Shown here one piece after another: positions 1 to 10,200 of a stretch of 64,000 nt of DNA. Both the position numbers and the translations under genes were made by a program. This stretch comes from a virus. How positions within the stretch are numbered: position 1 is the first letter of the stretch; the number at the start of each line of letters is the position of its first letter. Below the pieces are notes generated by a model. The model ran no database searches and was not told where the DNA came from. It was given only the letters and a program-made list of their open reading frames with translations. Location of the stretch: positions 32,196-96,195 of IMG/VR virus record IMGVR_UViG_3300020180_000013; one strand, 5' to 3'.

Positions 1-3000
1 AGATGAGCTCCTATTCTATTAAACACAACATTATAAGAGTTATCAACTGCTCCTAAACCTAATGTCTGTTTACCTACGTTATTAGACTGATGTTTATAAA
101 GATTGTATTCTTGTTCTAGTACTCTAGTTCCAGATACCTGAGACTCATTACCTGGGTGTACTCTGGATTTAGGATTATAATCTTGTACCTGATCTTGTAA
201 TATATCAGCAACTGGTTTTACTATATCAGTATTATTTGGCCTGACTAGATTAGTAAAGTTCTGTGGCAGTTCTAAGATCTCTCTCATATTCTGAAGAAGA
301 TCATTTTCTACAGCTTTAGATCCATTAAGAGTTTCATAGAAGTCTTCAAAAGTATGAAGATTATAAGGTTTTAATATTTCTTCTAGTTCTTCATGAGTAT
401 AGTCCCTACTCCATAGATCACCAAATACATCAGTAAGAAACTTATCTACTATAGCATCATTGGTCCATATAATATTTCCCTTATCATCTTTTAATTCTTC
501 AAGAGCTATTCTTTTGGCTTTAACTTTTTCATAAATAGTTCTTGCTTGTTTTTGAGAATACTGAGTAGTTAAAGTAATTTTACCATCTTCATTTTTTCTG
601 AAGTTAGGCATCATTACTGTTAACTTATCTATATCAAAATCAGATCCTGATTTAGCTACTATCTCATCTGGAGGAACTATAATATTTCCGGCCTCTTTTG
701 GTAGAAACTCATATATTTCCATAAACTCCATAGAGTTAAGACCTTGTACTGGTATCCTAACTCCAATCATAGTGATCATCTGTCTGTTAGTTCCTGTATT
801 AAGCCATGGCTCATCTTTAAGTAATTCATTAAGAGCTTCTGTAGTAGATATAGATTTACTATAAGCTCTATCTCTTACTTCATCAAGTTGTAGAAGTTTC
901 TCAAACTGGCCCTGCATAGCTATCTTAACTTTCATAGCCCGGGTCTTACCATCTGGTCCTTGATGATATGTGGGAAGATCATTACTACCCCATTTTTTGA
1001 GATCACCTTCTGTAGGATTGGTTAGATTCCTATTAGTATCAAAAGCAGATAGATTTTCAAAGCCGGCACCTGAGACCTGGATAAGAGCTTCTCCATTTAC
1101 TTTTTGTCTAATTAGTCTTTTATTTACTATAGCAGTAAGTAGTCTCTCTATTTTATCTGCAGATAGAGATATAGATAAATCATGCTTAATCTGATTAGTA
1201 TTGCCTTTAATATCTATAAAGTCTATTTGATGATCAGCTAGATCTTGTCTGGTAAGTTCTTTTCTAACAAACTTAAGCAGTGGCTTAAGATCTCCTTTAG
1301 GATTACCATTCTTATCTAAAATCCATCCAGCTTCTCTTAATAGTTCTTTCTTTTTTACCTCAGTTAGTTTCCTGATATTATCTTCATAATTCTTAACTAG
1401 TTTTTCTACTTTATCATTAACCGGTTTCCCATTTTCATATAATCCATCCTCTATTAGTTTTCTTAACTGAGTTGGGAATATACTACTTTCTTTAAATGTA
1501 CTAGCAGTTTCTAATTGATTTTTAAGATACTCTATAAAGATTGGGTTCTTAGTTAATTTCTCTTGAGAAATAACTTTAGCTTGTTCATTAGAATAGAAAG
1601 GATCTGTAACTCCTTGTTTGGTTATAGTAGATACTTTTGATCCTGACTTAAATAAAGCATAGTGCACATTCTCAGTGACTAACTTATCATGAAGCTTCTC
1701 AAGATTAGTTCCTTTTATAACCGAAGGAATAAGAGGAAATACTGAAAACTTATGAAAACCTATTGTTGGCAATCCTTCAGTATGTAATGGACCAAAATAT
1801 TGTAACTTTTGAACCGGAAAAAATCTGGATACTTCAGAAGGTCTGGTGGATTCTCCTTTGATTATTTTCTGATATAACTCCTCTTGTTTTGGAGTCCAGC
1901 TATTATCCAGGGTCTTTACAGCTCTATAACTATCAAATGTAATCCAACCTTGAGCATCACCAGTATTCATCTCAGTGTAAGGTTTTAAAGCTGACTCAAT
2001 AGCTTTAGATATTTCTTTATCTAGATCTTCTTTTGAAATCTTTCCGGATATGAAATCTTTCCTTTTGGAGTATCTATCTTTTATCTCTGACTCAATAGCT
2101 TTTTTATATTGATCGTGATATACCGATAAAGTATGAGTATCTTCTAATACTGCAGAATTTAGAATAGATTGAAAGGGATCCTGAGCTATACCTTTAGAGT
2201 TAGCATATCCAAATCCTATTACTTCATTTAAATATCTTAGAGCAGATTCATCTGATCTATAAATAGTTCCTGTTGAAATGGCCCCGGCATTTCTCTTATG
2301 AAACTCCTCTTTACCCATATTATATAATGCAATATCTCCATATAGAAAATTCATAGTTTCTACGTTGTGGATCCATTGATTAATTACAAATGAAGTCAGA
2401 GCTCCCTGAACTATATCAGCAGAAGATGCCTTAAGAACTTGAGCTTTATAGTTAGTATTATTAGCTTCTTCTTTTATAGAAGTAATAAGATTGTTTGCAA
2501 CAAATTTAGTTTTAGTATATCTGTCATTTGTTGACTTAACTAGACTATTAAAATATTTAGTAATATCAGTCTCAAGATCTTTTCTTAGTTCTATAGCTCT
2601 TGGAGTATTATTCTTTAAATAAGTATCAAGAGGAAGATCTAATTTCTTTAATTTAGATTTAGTCTCTGAACTAAGAACATCATCAAATAATACAAACTCT
2701 TTTCCTCTATTATAGTAATCAGAAACATTTCTAATAGGATTTAATTCTGATGCATTCTCCATTGTGTTAATTCTGGATAGCTCTGATCCAACATAGTTAA
2801 TAACTATATTAGTAAGATTCTGTATAGCCTTGGTCTTATTAGCTATGATCTCTTCTGTATCAATATATAATTTACCGGATTTGTTTCCTGGAGCAAGAAG
2901 CTTATTTAAATTAATCATTAAAGAAGTGCCTTTATCAGCAGCCCTCATTAACTCCGGAGTCCCTCTCATGATCATCATGTGAAAATCCATAAGAAACTTA

Positions 3001-6000
3001 GTGAACTCATCTGCAGAAGCAGAAGCTATACCAGTACCTTCTTCATTGTCTATAGTAAGTTGAACACCTGATAAATTCTCTAGGTTTAATTTAGCATCTT
3101 TTCTTTTAGGTCTTCCTGGAGAATTCATATCAAATAAAGAAGTTATCCATATAGAAGATTTAGTATATGGATTTCTTTCAGTATCTAAATGATTCATATG
3201 AGGAAGAGCTATGAGCTCATCAAATGACTTAACTGAATTAATAGTGTTGATCATTTGAGTAAGAGTTGAATTAAGACTATGCTCAAATTGAGCATTACCT
3301 TCAGCATTAGTTACTGAGAAATTAGAGTACTGGTCTGAGTATCTAGTCTCTAATTCCATTAGTCTTTTCCAATTACCGGCCTCTCCTCTAAGTTCTTGAA
3401 TATTGCCCATAGCTGGCTGCTGTAGTTTAAATACATCAGATACTTTGGTTATAGTAAGTCCTCTACTTTGAATGTTAGCAAGAACTGCTCTTATAATATT
3501 AGCTTTACCTATATCATTAGCTATTCCTTGTTTAATCTCTTTCTTGTCAGATAACTGTACTCCTATTGCTTTAAAGAACTTGAATGCATTTTCTTTAATA
3601 GTATTAGCTGGGAAGTCCTTCAAGATGGTTGGAATATCCAGGTAGTTTATATTATTAGTGTCTTTCTTTATATATGGATTAGCATATGTAATTTGAAATA
3701 AATTATCCCATGCCTGGCCGGCTTTTTTGTAATCAGTAGAGGACTGGCCTATTTTTGAAATATAAGTAGAAGTCCCATCTTCATTTGTGACTTTATCAAG
3801 AGTCATCTGAATTAAAGGAATCCTGGTTTTGTTAAATGCATTCCAGAAGTCAGTCCACATTTTAAACTCAGGCCCAGATATAGTATCAGATGATCCTAGT
3901 TTAGATAATAGTTGTTTGAATACAGGAAAAGTCTCAGCTTCAGATTTGAGTCTTTTCTCCATCACTTCTGGAGAAGAGCTTCCTTCTAAAACTTTAGCTA
4001 ATCTATTCCATACTACATCAAACTCAGCTAATTGATTAACTCCTAGTTTATTCTTTTTAGTATTACCAGAGTTATCTATAGCATTAAGAGATCTAATTAA
4101 ATATAATACTTGGTTAGAAGCTAGATCAGTAAGAGAAGTTTCATTACCGTTCTTGTTATAACCTTCTCGTCCCTTAGATGCATCTTCATTTTCTTCTGGA
4201 GCTACATCTTCAAACTTATCTTCAAGAGATAAGTATTTTGATTTAAGATTATGATAGTTTATTAATCCTTTTCCATTTTCTACTCCTATTGGTTTTTCAG
4301 GATCTCCAAAGTTTCTAATAGCATAATCTAAAAGATTAATATTCTTCTGGATTTGTTCTTTAAGGAACTGATCAGTAGTTTGATCAAGACTAGATTGAAG
4401 ATCATTTCTTATATGAGCTAGCCTGGTTCTGGAGTATTTATAAGCTGTAGATCTATTATTACTACTAGTTACAATAGTAGAAGTAAATCTATTAGTTAAG
4501 TCTTTAGTATTTTTAAGATCTATTAGTTCTGAAAAAAGAGAATCTATAGTATCTACTAGTAGTCTAGAATCTTCATATGATAAAGACTGAAGAGGCTCTT
4601 CAGAAGAAATAGCTTCTAATCCTTTATTAAGGATATTAAAATTTATATTATCTCCGGAGAAAGTGAATTTATGAAGATCTCCTATTCTTAATTTTTCATA
4701 TAGATCATTTATAGTAGAAATAGCATTTTGATTTATAGCTAACTGAGCTACTGTACTATTTCCAAAAAGTGCTTTAAGAAAGTTTAATATCTTTCTAAAT
4801 AGAGTATTTCTTACTGGAGTAGTTAATTTCTTTCCATCAGATAACATATAGTTTCTGAAGTCTTCAGCTAAGTATTCTTCTAGCTCTATATTAGAAGCTG
4901 ATTTGAAAGAAATATTTTTTCCTTGATAAGTAGTAAATTTTCCGGACTTATTTCTTAGCTCATTATATACTTCTTGTTTTTGGTCTTTAGTTAAAAAGCC
5001 TTGAGTGAATGCATGCCATGCCTCATGATAAAGATCACTATAGTCTGCTCCTTTGTATAAAGTGATTCCATTTACTGTCCAGGTAGCTACTGCATTAGGA
5101 TTGGCAGCATTAATCATATTAAACATTACTTCAAAAGGGAAGTGTTTAGATAATGGAGAAGAGTTATACCAAGATCTGGCCTCAGTTATTTGTTCTTCTG
5201 TGGCTTTTTTATTGATCTCTTTTTGACCGGTAGTTTTCTCAAGAGTAGCTAATAAATCATCTATATCTTTCTGTCTTTGATCTGCAACTGATGATTCTAC
5301 TATTTTAGCTGGAGTAACTTCTGGTTTTACTTCTATAGTCTCTTTAGGATTAAGTTTTTCTATTTCACTATCAAGAGGAGAATAATTAAAGTATCCATTA
5401 AGAGTTACTATTTTTCCTTGTTCATTTATAGGAATATTAATTACTGTATGCTCTCCTAAAAAGTCTTTATAGTTTTTATCTGTTGGAATAAGCCGGGTAT
5501 TTTCCCCTTCTATAGAAAGAGTAAAGTCCTGGAAGTCTTCCATCCTGGATAAGAATTTTCTATTAATATTTATCTGAGCCCCTACCCATTTAGTATAGAT
5601 GTCTTTACCATTAGTATCTACTGTCTTTACTATAGCTCCTTGATATAATTCTTTCTCCCACTCAGGTTGAGTTCCGTCAATGATCTTTCCTGTAGGTCTG
5701 GTGACTATTTCACTAGGAGATATTCTAGTTAAGTAATCTATTATAGTTTTATTAGCAAGATCTTTATCAGATAGATCCAATGGCACTCCTTTTATAGTTA
5801 TCTCAAGATTCTGTCCATCTTCAGATACCTGAATATTCATTCCTTTGTCAGTTGTCTGAATATAGTTTTTAGCATAGTTTAATTTCTCATATGGAGAAAG
5901 TGATACATCTTCTCCAGAAGGAGCTTTTGCTGTAATATCATTTACTAATAATGATGATACTTTAGTAGCTAGTTCTGCAGTAAACTGTCTTCTCTGTAAA

Positions 6001-7256
6001 TGAATAGGAGTTTCTATCCCGGGATAATAAAAGTACACAGCCGTCTTATAAAAGGGCCCTGTATTATCTTCCTGGAATATAGGTTGAAAAGGATGTTCTA
6101 TTTCAAATAGTAACTTAGAGAATGCTTGAGGAGCTTTTCTATTCTCCTGAACTAGTCCTTTACTTCCTCCTGTTATAGTACTTCTGATAGTATTATTCTC
6201 AGGATCTTTCTTTATATACTCTCTGATTTTATGTATTTGTTCTGTTTGATCATCCTGAATCTTCTTAGCTTCAGTAGCAGTTACTTCTCTATTTAGTATT
6301 TTAGAAAGTGATTTAGCTGCCTGCTCTGGAGTCTGAATACTTTTAGGATCAGTAAGTGTTCCTTTATCATCAGTTGCCCTCATCATATAATATGATGGTT
6401 TTGCTGATTGATCATAAGAAACTTCTCCGACCTCATTAAAACTAATAGGATTGCCTTCTATATCAGTAAGGGTTAATACTACACCTAGTTTATTATGTTT
6501 GTGAAGTCTAGTTTGTTTTTCTTCTTCGGAGATCCCTGGTTCATTTAACCAAGCTTTTGTTTCTTCATATACTTGATCTATAGGAATTTTACTAGCTGAC
6601 ATTGCAGTTAGATATACTCCACCTTGTCTTGTTCCTGGAATATCTAATTTAGAACTATCACCATTAACTAGTGGAGTATATAATTTATCCAGAATAGATC
6701 TTAGAGTATTATAATATAATTTCTTAGTTGGATCAGGAGTACTGGTCCATGTTTTAACACCGGTCTCAGAATCTATAGTTATGATAGCCTCTTGGCCAGT
6801 AGTAGTTAACGGCTGATTAGGTTTAGCCTTTTCTCTTTGTTGTTCTAGAGACTTATCTTTTATTTCTTTAGGAATAATAGTATCTGGAGTCTTATTTGCA
6901 ATCTCTTGAATACTTTTGATTTGATCTATAATATCTTTATTTAGATCTAAGTATTCAATAGTTTTATCGAAGTTTTTAAAGGTATCTTCAAGATCAACTA
7001 TCTCAGGATATGCATTCTTAATCAGAGTTCTTATTTCTTTACTTCTACTTTGAGCTTCTATTATAGAAATAGGAATCATCTGTACATAGTTAATAGCAAG
7101 ACTATGACTTTTAGTTTGGTTATATACAACAGAATAAATTCCTTTTGAATAACTTTTAATATCAAAAGGAATATTCTTATTAGCCTGGTTTAATAAATCT
7201 GAAGTTACTTTCTTATAAAGTTTTTCTATTTGCTCTTTTCTTAAAGGACATGCCAT
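1..7256 (-). CDS. Giant virion RNA polymerase (crAss-like), 5' part only
   Basis: An uninterrupted minus-strand reading frame runs from an ATG at 7256 to the window edge, giving 2,418 codons with no stop; the C-terminus lies outside. The decisive motif is SGSDFDIDKL at 627-650: DFDID (residues about 2206-2210) is the metal-binding DxDxD signature of two-barrel RNA polymerases, and crAss-like phages carry such an enzyme in the virion to transcribe early genes after injection. An HEAWH motif at residues 744-748 (bases 5013-5027) matches the HExxH zinc-protease pattern, so the N-terminal third may hold a zincin-like domain. The gene starts 17 bases after the stop of the preceding giant gene, so the two are probably co-transcribed and co-packaged. 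The polymerase call is firm; the protease reading is an inference from five residues. Confidence 0.85.
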   Translation of the reverse strand, partial: MACPLRKEQIEKLYKKVTSDLLNQANKNIPFDIKSYSKGIYSVVYNQTKSHSLAINYVQMIPISIIEAQSRSKEIRTLIKNAYPEIVDLEDTFKNFDKTIEYLDLNKDIIDQIKSIQEIANKTPDTIIPKEIKDKSLEQQREKAKPNQPLTTTGQEAIITIDSETGVKTWTSTPDPTKKLYYNTLRSILDKLYTPLVNGDSSKLDIPGTRQGGVYLTAMSASKIPIDQVYEETKAWLNEPGISEEEKQTRLHKHNKLGVVLTLTDIEGNPISFNEVGEVSYDQSAKPSYYMMRATDDKGTLTDPKSIQTPEQAAKSLSKILNREVTATEAKKIQDDQTEQIHKIREYIKKDPENNTIRSTITGGSKGLVQENRKAPQAFSKLLFEIEHPFQPIFQEDNTGPFYKTAVYFYYPGIETPIHLQRRQFTAELATKVSSLLVNDITAKAPSGEDVSLSPYEKLNYAKNYIQTTDKGMNIQVSEDGQNLEITIKGVPLDLSDKDLANKTIIDYLTRISPSEIVTRPTGKIIDGTQPEWEKELYQGAIVKTVDTNGKDIYTKWVGAQININRKFLSRMEDFQDFTLSIEGENTRLIPTDKNYKDFLGEHTVINIPINEQGKIVTLNGYFNYSPLDSEIEKLNPKETIEVKPEVTPAKIVESSVADQRQKDIDDLLATLEKTTGQKEINKKATEEQITEARSWYNSSPLSKHFPFEVMFNMINAANPNAVATWTVNGITLYKGADYSDLYHEAWHAFTQGFLTKDQKQEVYNELRNKSGKFTTYQGKNISFKSASNIELEEYLAEDFRNYMLSDGKKLTTPVRNTLFRKILNFLKALFGNSTVAQLAINQNAISTINDLYEKLRIGDLHKFTFSGDNINFNILNKGLEAISSEEPLQSLSYEDSRLLVDTIDSLFSELIDLKNTKDLTNRFTSTIVTSSNNRSTAYKYSRTRLAHIRNDLQSSLDQTTDQFLKEQIQKNINLLDYAIRNFGDPEKPIGVENGKGLINYHNLKSKYLSLEDKFEDVAPEENEDASKGREGYNKNGNETSLTDLASNQVLYLIRSLNAIDNSGNTKKNKLGVNQLAEFDVVWNRLAKVLEGSSSPEVMEKRLKSEAETFPVFKQLLSKLGSSDTISGPEFKMWTDFWNAFNKTRIPLIQMTLDKVTNEDGTSTYISKIGQSSTDYKKAGQAWDNLFQITYANPYIKKDTNNINYLDIPTILKDFPANTIKENAFKFFKAIGVQLSDKKEIKQGIANDIGKANIIRAVLANIQSRGLTITKVSDVFKLQQPAMGNIQELRGEAGNWKRLMELETRYSDQYSNFSVTNAEGNAQFEHSLNSTLTQMINTINSVKSFDELIALPHMNHLDTERNPYTKSSIWITSLFDMNSPGRPKRKDAKLNLENLSGVQLTIDNEEGTGIASASADEFTKFLMDFHMMIMRGTPELMRAADKGTSLMINLNKLLAPGNKSGKLYIDTEEIIANKTKAIQNLTNIVINYVGSELSRINTMENASELNPIRNVSDYYNRGKEFVLFDDVLSSETKSKLKKLDLPLDTYLKNNTPRAIELRKDLETDITKYFNSLVKSTNDRYTKTKFVANNLITSIKEEANNTNYKAQVLKASSADIVQGALTSFVINQWIHNVETMNFLYGDIALYNMGKEEFHKRNAGAISTGTIYRSDESALRYLNEVIGFGYANSKGIAQDPFQSILNSAVLEDTHTLSVYHDQYKKAIESEIKDRYSKRKDFISGKISKEDLDKEISKAIESALKPYTEMNTGDAQGWITFDSYRAVKTLDNSWTPKQEELYQKIIKGESTRPSEVSRFFPVQKLQYFGPLHTEGLPTIGFHKFSVFPLIPSVIKGTNLEKLHDKLVTENVHYALFKSGSKVSTITKQGVTDPFYSNEQAKVISQEKLTKNPIFIEYLKNQLETASTFKESSIFPTQLRKLIEDGLYENGKPVNDKVEKLVKNYEDNIRKLTEVKKKELLREAGWILDKNGNPKGDLKPLLKFVRKELTRQDLADHQIDFIDIKGNTNQIKHDLSISLSADKIERLLTAIVNKRLIRQKVNGEALIQVSGAGFENLSAFDTNRNLTNPTEGDLKKWGSNDLPTYHQGPDGKTRAMKVKIAMQGQFEKLLQLDEVRDRAYSKSISTTEALNELLKDEPWLNTGTNRQMITMIGVRIPVQGLNSMEFMEIYEFLPKEAGNIIVPPDEIVAKSGSDFDIDKLTVMMPNFRKNEDGKITLTTQYSQKQARTIYEKVKAKRIALEELKDDKGNIIWTNDAIVDKFLTDVFGDLWSRDYTHEELEEILKPYNLHTFEDFYETLNGSKAVENDLLQNMREILELPQNFTNLVRPNNTDIVKPVADILQDQVQDYNPKSRVHPGNESQVSGTRVLEQEYNLYKHQSNNVGKQTLGLGAVDNSYNVVFNRIGAH

Positions 7257-7273
7257 AGGATAATATTTATTAA

Positions 7274-10200
7274 TTATTCACCACAACCAAGATCTGATAA
7301 AAACTCTTCATCATTTTCTTCTTTAGATTTTTTAGTAGCCTCATCATGGAGTCTATCTACTTCAGATTTATCTTTAAGTAAATCTTCTTCAGCTTTTACA
7401 TTACTCTTCATCTGAGTTTTATCTTCAGTAGTAAGATCCGGTGTTAAATCTGCTTCTTCCATTCCTTCATTATATTTAAACTCTATTTCTGATATGGGCT
7501 CATAATATACTGTGGCCCCATTTTCTCCATATCTTACTACTTTAATAGTGTCTTTAGTCTTTCCTACTACTTCACCCAGACCAGTTTTTCCATATCTGGA
7601 TTTGTCTTTCATGACTAGGATTTCTCCATCTTTTATATCATCAAAATTAATAGATAAAGCTAACTCTTTCTTTTTATCTTCTATCATTTGGTTAATAAGT
7701 TCCCCTGATAAATTCTGAGCTTTTCTAATAGCCGGAGTAGATAGATCTTCTATTAATTCTCCTTCTAATAATTCTAATTGCTCCATAGTAGTTACATCTT
7801 TAAACCTAGCTTCTAGTGATCTAGTTGGTACAGGAGCAGCTACTATAACTTCTAGTTCAGGCTCTATAATTGGAATAGCTGCTTCTTTAGGTTTAAGCTC
7901 TGCTGCTATTTTATCTATTTCAGCAAACTTAGATTTATAGATTGCATTTTCTCCTTCAGAGAGTTTCTCATTATTGTTTATTTTCTGAGCTATACTATTC
8001 ATCCTCTCTGGGGTGACTATTACTTTCTCCTGGAAGTCTAATATTTCTTCATCTCCAACTACTTCAGGAACTGCTTGTATAACCTGAGTAGGTTTTACCG
8101 GTTCTTCTAGAGTAACTACTTCTTCTGGAACTCTACCTGTTCTAGTATTGAACTCATCTAATATCTTATGTGCAGAAGGAAATCCTATGATCCAGTTTTT
8201 AAATCTTAAACTCTTTGCTATTTGATCATCTGATAAAGTAGCTAGATTTTCTTGTTCTTCTGGTACTAACTTACTATTCTGATCTCTATAAGTGGATATA
8301 AGAGTAGCTCTTAGATCTTCTGGTAGTTGATTAATTGGGGTGGCTATAGTAATACTTGCTGGTCCAGTAGTTATAGTCTCTCCTCCAGGAGTAACAGTAA
8401 CGTTAGTAGTATCTATTTTAGTAGTAATAAGACTAATTACCTGATCTAGTAATGTACTATCTGTAGATACTTTAAATAATCTTTGAAAGAATTTTTTTAC
8501 TGAATTTAGATAATCAGTCCAGGTTGATTTCTGAGTAACTTCATGAGGAATTTCTTTTAGGAAACTCTGGAAAGTATCATTACTTATAGCTTCAGCTGCA
8601 AATTCTTTTTCACTTGAAAGACCATTTAAAGGAGCTTCTCCATATTTGGATTTAGCTTCTTCTGTAGTAGAATACTGCCTTGCTCTTTCTAGAAGAGAAG
8701 TAATATCACTCTTAAATTGAGGATCAGTATCTATTCCTTCTGTAGTATATTTATGAATTAGTTGATGTAAGATAACATGCTCTATAGGATTGTTACCTGA
8801 TTTATAATCTACTGAACTATATCTGGCATCTATAACTATTCCTGTTTCAGGATTATAACTACCAGGAGAAACTGAGTCTTTCCTAAAGAGGATAACTTCT
8901 TCTGGTTTAGTAATAGATAATAATCTTCTAGCTAAAGCTTTCTCTCTAAGAGTTGAGTATTTACCGGTGATTATATTTCTGAGTACTCTTGTTGATATAA
9001 CTTTTGATTCAGTATCTGCTGAGTTAAACCCATATTCTTTGGCATAATCTTCATAGGTTCTCTGGTCTCCTTTAAATTTTCTTCTAGCAAATGATTCATA
9101 TCCTGGAGTAGTATCCTGTGTTTCCGGTATTGGTTTCTCCGTATATTGCTTTCCAGTTGCTTTTTCAAACTGTTCAATAAGATTAAGGATCTGCTTACCT
9201 TTTTCTGAATTAAGTGGAATTTCTCCATGAGGGCTTGTAACACTATAGAATTTAGTTGGAAGTTTATTTGTATCAGTTAGTGATTCTATTTCTTTAGAAT
9301 CAAAGAATGCTCCTAGTTTATATAGTTCATTTAAGAACTCATTGTACTCAGATTTCTTAATAAATTCTTCAAGACCTTCTCTTAAATAGTTTATTCTATT
9401 ATTGCTAGCTACTGTAGCAGCTTCAACTGCTCTTGAGTGAGCTTCTCTAAATGTCTCCGGATTAGTTAAGAAGTTTACTGCACTGGCTAATCGTACAGAA
9501 TCTTCATTGAGTTCATAGAAATCTTTAAGCTTTCTGAAAGCGTTATTTACATCTTCATCTAATATATGATCATCAGATAGATTAGCTATTGTTTTTATGT
9601 ATTTAGAATAAGAGTCATAAAGTAATTTAGCATGTTCTGCAGAAGCTAGGTCTTCTTCTTGCTCTGGGGTAGCACTAGTTGATCTTGCTTTAATAGCAGC
9701 TTGGAATCCTATTATATCAAGTTTAAGGGCTATAAGAGATTCTAGTATAGCTTCTTTCTTTTTGGCTATTGCTTTATCTCCGGCAGTAGTTGATTGTGTA
9801 TAAGTGGGGATCTCAAGTTTAAGTGAATCAATCTCATCTTGAATCTGAGTAGGATCAAATAAAAGAGTAAACGCAGATGAAGAGGCTTTAGCTAAAAGCT
9901 TACTCTTTACTGCATCTTGAGTAATATCAGTCATTCTATCTAGAGTTCTATCAAAACTATATCTAGAAAACAAAGCCATTTTCTTAAGCTCATCAAAAGC
10001 TTCTCTAGCATGATACTCTTGTATCTTAGCTGTAGGATCTTTTACTTTAGATGGATCAAATGAATTAACCATTTTCTTTTCTATGACATCAAATCTATTT
10101 CTAAGATAATCTACTTTATCAGTAAAACTATCTAGTTTTTGTGCATAAGATGTATCATTTGTCCCTGGCTTTTCTCCAAAGGCTTCTGATAACTCTGCAG

